A stretch of 19,836 nucleotides of DNA, from the NCBI GenBank assembly GCA_031267005.1, contig JAIRZX010000012.1, positions 1 to 19,836 of the forward strand. Reading direction: 5' to 3'. Positions 14,434-19,836 of the stretch are shown in pieces (the first letter of the stretch is position 1; each line of letters begins with the position of its first letter). A model generated the notes under the pieces. The model was not told the DNA's origin. It saw only the letters and a program-made list of their open reading frames with translations, and did not search any database. Source of the stretch: Deltaproteobacteria bacterium. Its GTDB lineage: Bacteria > Desulfobacterota > Desulfarculia > Adiutricales > Adiutricaceae. Position numbers and translations under genes: made by a program.

Positions 14434-14844
14434 ATGAGGCTGAGGCTTCTGGAAAGGGTAAGGGCCGCGTCAGGCGGCAGGAGGAAGGGACGCTCCAGGA
14501 GCGACGACCTCCTGGAGTCGCTTGAGACCCACCTGAGCCTAATCCTGAACACCCGCCAGGGCTCGTCGAAGAGCGCGATGGACTACGGCATGCCTGACTT
14601 CGTGAGCCTTATGGGACGGGGCGATCTGGACGCCATCCGGGAACTTTCCCGGGTGTTGACCGAAGTCGTCCAGGAGTACGAGCCGCGCATAGCCGACGCC
14701 GCGGTCACGTACTCGCCGGGGGGGGAGGAGTCCGGGGTGCTGGAATTCTCGCTGTCGGGCTCCATCGAGATCGATAACCAGAGGCAGAACATCTTTTTCC
14801 AGACGTCCATCAACCCGGACGGCGCCGTTAACGTGAGGAAGTAG
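14434..14844 (+). CDS. tssE: T6SS baseplate subunit TssE (gp25-like)
   Basis: TssE is the phage gp25 homologue of the T6SS baseplate, where it links the wedge to the first sheath ring. The 136-residue protein begins MRLRLLERVRA, the usual LLER-type N-terminus, and has the diagnostic HLSLILNTRQG followed by YGMPDF near residues 31-53. ESGVLEFSLSGSIEID and a final beta segment follow, as expected of the gp25 fold. ATG at 14434 gives the normal family length; the open frame extends further upstream but only through repeat DNA. The ribosome-binding site is weak (GAGAG 9 nt upstream). tssF begins about 150 bp downstream. Confidence 0.92.
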   Translation: MRLRLLERVRAASGGRRKGRSRSDDLLESLETHLSLILNTRQGSSKSAMDYGMPDFVSLMGRGDLDAIRELSRVLTEVVQEYEPRIADAAVTYSPGGEESGVLEFSLSGSIEIDNQRQNIFFQTSINPDGAVNVRK

Positions 14845-14899
14845 CGGACGCCGGCACGGGACGCCGGGCGGAGCGGGTTTCCAGGGCGGCCGGGGCTTT

Positions 14900-14953
14900 A
14901 AAACGGGGCTGGGAGTTGGGGGCCGGAAAACGGGGCTGGGAGTTGCGGGCCGG
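14900..14953. repeat. Two 27-bp tandem copies between tssE and tssF
   Basis: A 27-bp unit beginning AAAACGGGGCTGGGAGTTG occurs at 14900-14926 and 14927-14953, with one mismatch. Because 27 is a multiple of 3 it keeps the tssF frame open upstream and makes an earlier start look possible. Confidence 0.9.
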
Positions 14954-14990
14954 GCCGGGACGGCCGGGGCCGCTGGCGCGGGGGGGCCGA

Positions 14991-16718
14991 TTGATAAAGG
15001 ACTATTACCAGGAAGAGCTGGCGGCCTTGAGGGAGCTCGCGGGCGAGTTTTCCCGCGACTTCCCGGCCTTGGCTCCCATGCTCGGGTCCAAGGGGGACGA
15101 TCCGGACGTCGAGAGGCTCCTGGAAGGCGTGGCCTTCCTGTCGGGGCTGGTGCGCGAAAGGCTCGAGGAAGGCTTCCCGGACCTTATCCAGTCGCTTTTG
15201 AGGCTCCTGTTCCCCGAGGCGCTGGAGCCCGTCCCGAGCCGCACGATAATGCACTTCAGCCCGGTCCAGGGTTTCACCGAGACCATAAGCGTGCCCAAGG
15301 GGTCGCTTCTGGGGTCCATCCCCGTGGACGGGGCCCAGGCCATGTACTCGACTACGGCGGACCTGACCGTTATCCCGGCTCAGGTGGCCAGGGTCCAGCT
15401 GGACGAGGGAGGCTCCTCCGGGGGGGCGCTCCTACGCGTCACGCTCGCGGGCTTCTCGCCCCTCGCGTCCTGGCTCCCGGACAGGCTGGGCATCTACTTC
15501 GCCGGGGAGTACCCGGCGGCGAGCGACCGCAGGCGCCTCGTCCTGGCGGGCCCGGGCAGGGTCCTGGTGGGCGCCAAGGGGACGGAGAGGGCGCTTCCCC
15601 GGGGGGCCGTGACCCCCGGCGGGCTCGGAGGCGACGCCGCGGGTTCCGGGAACGGGGGGGGCGACCGCCGGGCGCGGGAGGGCTTCAGGCTCGTCCAGGA
15701 CTATTTCGCCATGCCCCAGCGGTACATGTACGCCGAGGTGTCGGGGCTCAAAGACGCCGTGACCCCGGGGACGCAGGATCTCACCTTCGCCATACCGCTC
15801 CCGGACCTGAAGGACGCCCATCCCCAGTTCCGGCCGGAGCACCTGCTCGTGAACACGGTGCCCGCCGAGAACATCTTCCCGCATCCCGCCATCCCGATCC
15901 TGGTGGACCACCGCCGCATAGAGTATTTGATCCGCCCCCAGGAGTACGAGGCGGGCAAGATGTCGATCTTCAGGGTCGAGGGCGCCACGGCCGTCGCCAA
16001 GGACGGCCGGCTGAGGCCGTACCTGCCCTTCGAGCGCGTCTCAGAGCAGGCGAGGGACACCGGGATATATTCCGTCCACCGCAAGCATTCCCCCATATCG
16101 GGGCTGCCTGAGCACTACCTGCGCATAGTCTACATGCCCGGCGAGAAGCTCCAGCCCGAGACGATGTCGCTCGCCCTGAAGTGCCACAACAGGGACATCA
16201 CGGGCATGCTCCGCACCGGCGAGATAAGCCTCCCCACCGACTCCAGCCCGGCCATGGCGGCATTCACGAACATCACCCCGCCCACCCGCCACAGCCCCCC
16301 GGTCGGCGAGAACCAGGAGCTCTGGCGGATGCTCTCGCACCTCCACGTGAACCTCCTGGGGGAGCTTTCCTCCAGGAGCTTCCGGGAGACCCTCATGCTC
16401 TACGCCAGCCCCAACGATCCCGACATCGGAAGGCTACTGGCCAACCAGAAGCGCATCGAGGCCTTCGGGGACTTCGCTTCCAAGGGCGAGGACCACTTCG
16501 TGGGCGGGAGGCCCGTGAGGGGGACCCTCCTTGAGATGACCGCCGACTCCAGGGGGTTCGCGTCGGGCGGGGATCTGAGGCTCTGCGGGGACGTGCTGGA
16601 CAGGTTCTTCGCCCTCTTCCACCACGTGAACACCTATACCCGGCTGGTCATAACGGAGAAGAGCACCAGCGAAAAGTACCTGTGGCCCCCGCGGCTCGGC
16701 ACGAGGAGGCTCGCGTGA
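14991..16718 (+). CDS. tssF: T6SS baseplate subunit TssF (ImpG/VasA family)
   Basis: TssF forms the baseplate wedge with TssG and TssE. The N-terminus reads IKDYYQEELAALRELAGEFS, then DFPALAPMLG, DPDVERLLEGVAFLSGLV and FPDLIQSLLRLLFPEALEPV with PSRTIMHFSP, which is the standard TssF opening. SSTSEKYLWPPRLG-like and LHVNLL motifs appear toward the C-terminus (WRMLSHLHVNLLGELS, KSTSEKYLWPPRLG). A Gly-rich insertion lies at about residues 200-232. The length of 575 residues is normal. TTG at 14991 is chosen because the family N-terminus begins there; GGGGGG lies 4 nt upstream. Earlier starts would only add repeat-derived residues. The stop overlaps the tssG GTG start by 4 nt. Confidence 0.92.
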   Translation: MIKDYYQEELAALRELAGEFSRDFPALAPMLGSKGDDPDVERLLEGVAFLSGLVRERLEEGFPDLIQSLLRLLFPEALEPVPSRTIMHFSPVQGFTETISVPKGSLLGSIPVDGAQAMYSTTADLTVIPAQVARVQLDEGGSSGGALLRVTLAGFSPLASWLPDRLGIYFAGEYPAASDRRRLVLAGPGRVLVGAKGTERALPRGAVTPGGLGGDAAGSGNGGGDRRAREGFRLVQDYFAMPQRYMYAEVSGLKDAVTPGTQDLTFAIPLPDLKDAHPQFRPEHLLVNTVPAENIFPHPAIPILVDHRRIEYLIRPQEYEAGKMSIFRVEGATAVAKDGRLRPYLPFERVSEQARDTGIYSVHRKHSPISGLPEHYLRIVYMPGEKLQPETMSLALKCHNRDITGMLRTGEISLPTDSSPAMAAFTNITPPTRHSPPVGENQELWRMLSHLHVNLLGELSSRSFRETLMLYASPNDPDIGRLLANQKRIEAFGDFASKGEDHFVGGRPVRGTLLEMTADSRGFASGGDLRLCGDVLDRFFALFHHVNTYTRLVITEKSTSEKYLWPPRLGTRRLA

Positions 16719-18106
16719 GCCGGGACGGCCATGCCGGGCGCGGCTTCCGGCTTTCCCCGCCCGGGCCCGGGGGCCCTCCGGGGGAGGACGGGAAGGCCGG
16801 CCGCCCTCCGGGCGGGGACGGGAAGACAGGCGGGGCTTCCCTGACCGGGCTTTCGGCGCTTTCGGGAAACTACGCCCCGGGCGCCCCGGGCTTCGACGGC
16901 GCCCCCGGGCTGGAGGAGGAGCTCCTTAAAAACCCCGGGACGTTCAGCTACTTCCAGGCCATACGCGTCATCCGCCAGGCCAGGGCGGGCTCGAGGGGGA
17001 CGATGAGCTCCCTGGTCCGCCGGGGCTTGAAGATCCGGGCGGACGCGGCGCTGGGCTTTCCGGGATCCGATCTGGTCGGGGCCGAGAGGCTCGACGGGCG
17101 CCGGGGCCCCGCGGGCCCGGGCGAGACGCCCGCCCAAGACGGGCGCGGCCGGACGCCCGCGCCTTACGGGCCGCCTCCGGGGCGGCCCTCCCCGGCGGGC
17201 GCCCCGCCGGACGGGCCTTTCCCGCCGGCCGGAACTCCCGGCGGACCCGGGGGGGAGCGCGCCCCGGGCGCCGCCGGCCCCTTGCCGGACATCCTGGACG
17301 GGGGCGGGGCCGGTTACGGGGAATACCCTTCCCCGCTGTTCCGCCTCACCGTCACTTTCATGGGGCTCTACGGCGCCGCCAGCCCGCTCCCGCACTTCTA
17401 CGCCGAGGAGGTCCTGCAGGACGAGCTGAACGACGAGCGGGCGGTCCGGGAGCTCCTGGATCTCCTGAGCCTGTCCAGCTACCGCTCGCACGCGCTCGCG
17501 TACTTCTATTCGCTTTTGCCCTTCCGGGTGCTGGAGGTGAAGGACCCGGCGGCCCGGGCGATACTCTTCTCGCTAATGGGCGAGGAGTACCGGGAGGAGT
17601 CCAGGCCCGACGACTTCAAGGAGCTGAAGCTCTTCGCCACCAAGATCCGCTCCTCGGGGGGCCTCCTTTCCCTGTTGAGGGCTGCGGCCCCGGGAACGCC
17701 GCTGGCCCTGGAGGAGAACGTGCCCCGCTGGGTGGAGATACCGGAGGGGCAGAGGGGGGCGCTGGGCTCCCCGACCGGGCGGCTGGGCCAGTCCGCGCTT
17801 CTGGGGGTGAAGGCCAAGGATCTGGCGGGCAAGTTCCGCCTCCGCGCCGAGGCGCGGGACACCGGCGAGCTGGAGGGGCTGATGCCCGGCGGCAGGGCCT
17901 TCGGCGCCGTAAGCCGGGCGGTGGCCCGGTACCTTGAGGCGCCGCTCGTATGGGATCTGGAGATCCACCTGCCGCGCGGGGCCGCGAAGGGCGTGACGCT
18001 CGGCGCGGGGGAGGGCCGCCTGGGGCTCTCGGCGTTCCTGGCGCCAGGCGACGGCCCGGAGGGCCAGTACGTCTTAAACCGCATGCCGGAGGGGGCATAT
18101 GTCTGA
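16715..18106 (+). CDS. tssG: T6SS baseplate subunit TssG (ImpH/VasB family), divergent
   Basis: TssG pairs with TssF in the baseplate wedge. The core begins near residue 66 with LEEELLKNPGTFSYFQAIRV, continues with FRLTVTFMGLYGAASPLPHF and YAEEVLQDELNDERAVRELL, then DLLSLSSYRSHALAYFYSLL, matching the family order even though the usual FLDxFxHR is altered. A Gly/Pro-rich N-terminal stretch of about 60 residues and a second low-complexity insertion at about 128-205 make it 463 residues, against about 330-350 typically. GTG at 16715 is supported by AGGAGG at 16704-16709, 5 nt upstream, and by the 4-nt overlap with tssF. It overlaps the next gene by 8 nt. Confidence 0.88.
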   Translation: MSRDGHAGRGFRLSPPGPGGPPGEDGKAGRPPGGDGKTGGASLTGLSALSGNYAPGAPGFDGAPGLEEELLKNPGTFSYFQAIRVIRQARAGSRGTMSSLVRRGLKIRADAALGFPGSDLVGAERLDGRRGPAGPGETPAQDGRGRTPAPYGPPPGRPSPAGAPPDGPFPPAGTPGGPGGERAPGAAGPLPDILDGGGAGYGEYPSPLFRLTVTFMGLYGAASPLPHFYAEEVLQDELNDERAVRELLDLLSLSSYRSHALAYFYSLLPFRVLEVKDPAARAILFSLMGEEYREESRPDDFKELKLFATKIRSSGGLLSLLRAAAPGTPLALEENVPRWVEIPEGQRGALGSPTGRLGQSALLGVKAKDLAGKFRLRAEARDTGELEGLMPGGRAFGAVSRAVARYLEAPLVWDLEIHLPRGAAKGVTLGAGEGRLGLSAFLAPGDGPEGQYVLNRMPEGAYV

Positions 18107-19836
18107 GGGATACGGGGCCATGCGCCGCGCGAGGGCGTCGGCCGCCGGAAGGGCCTTTCCCGCGTTAAGCCCCTTCGGGGGGGCGGGGGACGGGGGAGGC
18201 GCCTCAGGGGCCCGCCCGTCCGGGGGCTTCCGGGCGGGGGGAAACCCGTCCGGCCGCGGCCGGCCCGGCGCGGGCGCGGGCGGCCCCGGCGGCCGCGCCT
18301 TAAGCCGCGCCGATTTCGGGGGCGCCTTTTCCGGGGACGGGGGCATCTGGGGTTCCGGCGGCGTTTGCTGGCCCGGAAGCCCCGCGCCCTCCGCGGCGCC
18401 CGCTTCAGGGCGTCCGGGAGCCCTCGCGGCGGCCTCCGGCGGCTTCCCGGAGCTGCCGGCAACGGACGGGCTTTTCGGGGAGCCGTCGCCCGAGGAGGCG
18501 CGGGCGAACGAGGCCCGCCTGCTGGAGGACGCCCGGTCCCAGGGCCGGCCCTGGCTTTCCGCGGCCCTCGTTTTCGCGCTCGTCCTGGCCCTGGCGGCCG
18601 CGGCTTTGACCTCCTGCAGCAAGAAGCCGCCCCTGACCCCGCCCCAGGGGCCTCCGGCCAAGAGCATAGGGGCCATAGACTGGGTGCTCCTGCCCCAGGG
18701 CGTGAAGATAGGCGTCATGGCGGACGCGGACCTCAACACGGGCCCGGCGGGTGGGGGGCCCGCGGCGCTCATGGTGTGCCTGTACCAGCTGAGCGATCCG
18801 GGATGGTTCGCGTCGAACATGAAGACCCAGGAGGGGCTGGCGGAACTGGCCGCCTGCCCGCCCGGCCAGGCCGGCGGGGGCGGCCCGTCCGCCTCCGTCC
18901 CGGTGAAGGGGCTGGTGTCCGCGGAAAGGTACTTCTTCCAGCCCGGGGAGCGCAGGGATCTCGTCTTGGACCGCCAGCCGGGGACCCAGTTCGTGGGGGT
19001 GGCCGGCGGCTTCATGACGCTCCCCGCCCAGGGGGGGGCGGCTTACCTGCCCATCCCCATCTATTACAAGCACAAGCTCATTTTCGCCGACACCTACGAG
19101 CCCATGGAGCTGAGGTCCTGGCTGGTGCTCAAAAGCCAGCTCCTGGCCTTCTACCCCAAGAGCGAGGGCTCCTACGACCTCGAGGTGAACGACATAAACC
19201 CCGACGGCACCTTGAAGAAGCCCGTCAAGAAGACGAGGACCATAGAGCCCCCGCCGGCTTACCTGCCCTGCCCGCAGGCCTGGACGCTCAAACCCGGGGA
19301 GACCCTGGCCTGCCCGGCCGCGCCGGGATCGCCCAAGGGAACCCCGCCCAAGGCGCCGGTCGCGACCCCCGCGAACGCTCCAGGCCCAGCGGCCCTGCCC
19401 GCCGCCGCGCCGGTCTTTGCCCCGGGGGCCGCTCCCGCCGCGCCCGGGGCCGCCGGTCCGGGCGTTCAGCCGGGGGCGGCTCCCGCCGCGCCTCCCGCGC
19501 CCGGGGCTTACGCCCCGGGAGCCCAGCCGGTCCAGCCCGGGGCTTACGCCCCGGGAGCCCAGCCGGTCCAGCCCGGGGCTTACGCCCCGGGAGCCCAGCC
19601 GGTCCGGCCCGGGGCTTACGCCCCGGGAGCGCCGACTCCCGCGGCTTACGGGAGCGCGGCAGCTCCCAGGCCGGTGCCGGTGGTGACCCGTCCCGGGGAG
19701 CTCGCGCAGCCTCCCCTGACGGTGCCGGCCTCGGCCCAGCTCCCGCCGCCGCCGCAGGGCCCGCCCGTCCAGCCGCAGCCCTTGCAGGACCGTCCCCTTC
19801 CGGCCCGTCCCAAGCCGCCCAGGGTACCGACGAACC
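18099..19836 (+). CDS. tssJ: TssJ-like T6SS outer-membrane lipoprotein with N- and C-terminal extensions (partial)
   Basis: TssJ is the outer-membrane lipoprotein that anchors the TssLM membrane complex. The core at about residues 190-350 fits: VKIGVMADADLNTGPAGGGP, MVCLYQLSDPGWFASNMKTQ, YFFQPGERRDLVLDRQPGTQ and FVGVAGGFMTL. A hydrophobic segment at 152-172 ends in LTSC, a lipobox with Cys at 173. About 150 residues of Gly/Pro/Ala/Arg-rich sequence precede it, and no ATG, GTG or TTG codon occurs in frame between residue 8 and the Cys, so the extension cannot be removed by choosing a later start. After residue 384 the protein becomes Pro/Ala-rich, including PGAYAPGAQPVQ repeats, and stays open at the right edge (579 residues visible; TssJ is usually under 200). 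The start overlaps tssG by 8 nt. A frame error upstream of the lipobox is an alternative explanation. Confidence 0.8.
   Translation, partial: MSEGYGAMRRARASAAGRAFPALSPFGGAGDGGGASGARPSGGFRAGGNPSGRGRPGAGAGGPGGRALSRADFGGAFSGDGGIWGSGGVCWPGSPAPSAAPASGRPGALAAASGGFPELPATDGLFGEPSPEEARANEARLLEDARSQGRPWLSAALVFALVLALAAAALTSCSKKPPLTPPQGPPAKSIGAIDWVLLPQGVKIGVMADADLNTGPAGGGPAALMVCLYQLSDPGWFASNMKTQEGLAELAACPPGQAGGGGPSASVPVKGLVSAERYFFQPGERRDLVLDRQPGTQFVGVAGGFMTLPAQGGAAYLPIPIYYKHKLIFADTYEPMELRSWLVLKSQLLAFYPKSEGSYDLEVNDINPDGTLKKPVKKTRTIEPPPAYLPCPQAWTLKPGETLACPAAPGSPKGTPPKAPVATPANAPGPAALPAAAPVFAPGAAPAAPGAAGPGVQPGAAPAAPPAPGAYAPGAQPVQPGAYAPGAQPVQPGAYAPGAQPVRPGAYAPGAPTPAAYGSAAAPRPVPVVTRPGELAQPPLTVPASAQLPPPPQGPPVQPQPLQDRPLPARPKPPRVPTN
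19500..19631 (+). repeat. 36-bp in-frame repeats in tssJ, each with a perfect hairpin
   Basis: Units start at 19500, 19536, 19572 and 19608 (last one partial) and code for PGAYAPGAQPVQ with one Q-to-R change. Each contains CCCGGGGC-TTAC-GCCCCGGG, an 8-bp perfect inverted repeat with a 4-nt loop, so four strong hairpins occur at 36-bp spacing within the coding region. Confidence 0.95.

Noticed and set aside
14916..14990. Earlier TTG start for TssF
   Set aside because: The 25 extra residues come from the 27-bp tandem repeat and a GC-rich spacer; the family N-terminus starts at 14991.

Overview
The window is part of a type VI secretion system (T6SS) locus from a very GC-rich Gram-negative bacterium. 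The TssJ-type protein implies an outer membrane. Arginine is often coded by AGG and isoleucine sometimes by ATA despite the high GC content, and proteins carry long Gly/Pro/Ala/Glu-Pro insertions. This would fit a deltaproteobacterial (Desulfobacterota-type) genome, but no taxonomic marker is present and that placement is a weak inference. All convincing genes are on the + strand.

Layout. 1-29: possible tail of an upstream gene. 71-3592: VgrG/TssI spike with a long C-terminal extension. 3593-4548: gene-free stretch with a promoter-like site, a three-codon ORF, a possible terminator and simple repeats. 4549-6180: TssA. 6181-6770: non-coding 21-bp and 32-bp tandem repeats. 6771-10235: fusion of a DUF2169 domain, an alpha-helical domain of unknown type and a pentapeptide-repeat domain. 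10378-11316: stand-alone pentapeptide-repeat protein. 11317-11982: non-coding 8-bp and 9-bp tandem arrays. 11983-12687: DUF3540 protein. 12692-13108: DUF4150 (PAAR-like) tip protein. 13109-14433: gene-free, with 45-bp and 26-bp repeats and then a lower-GC island with candidate promoter, terminator and palindrome. 14434-14844: TssE. 14991-16718: TssF. 16715-18106: TssG. 18099 to the right edge: TssJ-like protein, incomplete.

How the genes fit together. TssE, TssF and TssG are baseplate subunits, TssA organises baseplate and sheath assembly, TssJ is the outer-membrane lipoprotein of the membrane complex, and VgrG plus the PAAR-like DUF4150 protein form the tip of the ejected spike. DUF2169, DUF3540, DUF4150 and pentapeptide proteins commonly travel together as cargo-loading modules beside vgrG. 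Here that module sits between tssA and tssE-F-G-J. tssF, tssG and tssJ overlap by 4 and 8 bp and are probably translationally coupled. The sheath, ATPase, Hcp and TssK/L/M genes are not in the window.

Main oddities: no recognisable toxin or immunity gene although the whole delivery module is present; a DUF2169-helical-pentapeptide fusion; a VgrG extension with hydrophobic segments of unknown function; a TssJ whose lipobox lies at residue 173 and whose tail is built of 36-bp repeats that each contain a perfect hairpin; and different tandem-repeat arrays in most of the intergenic gaps.
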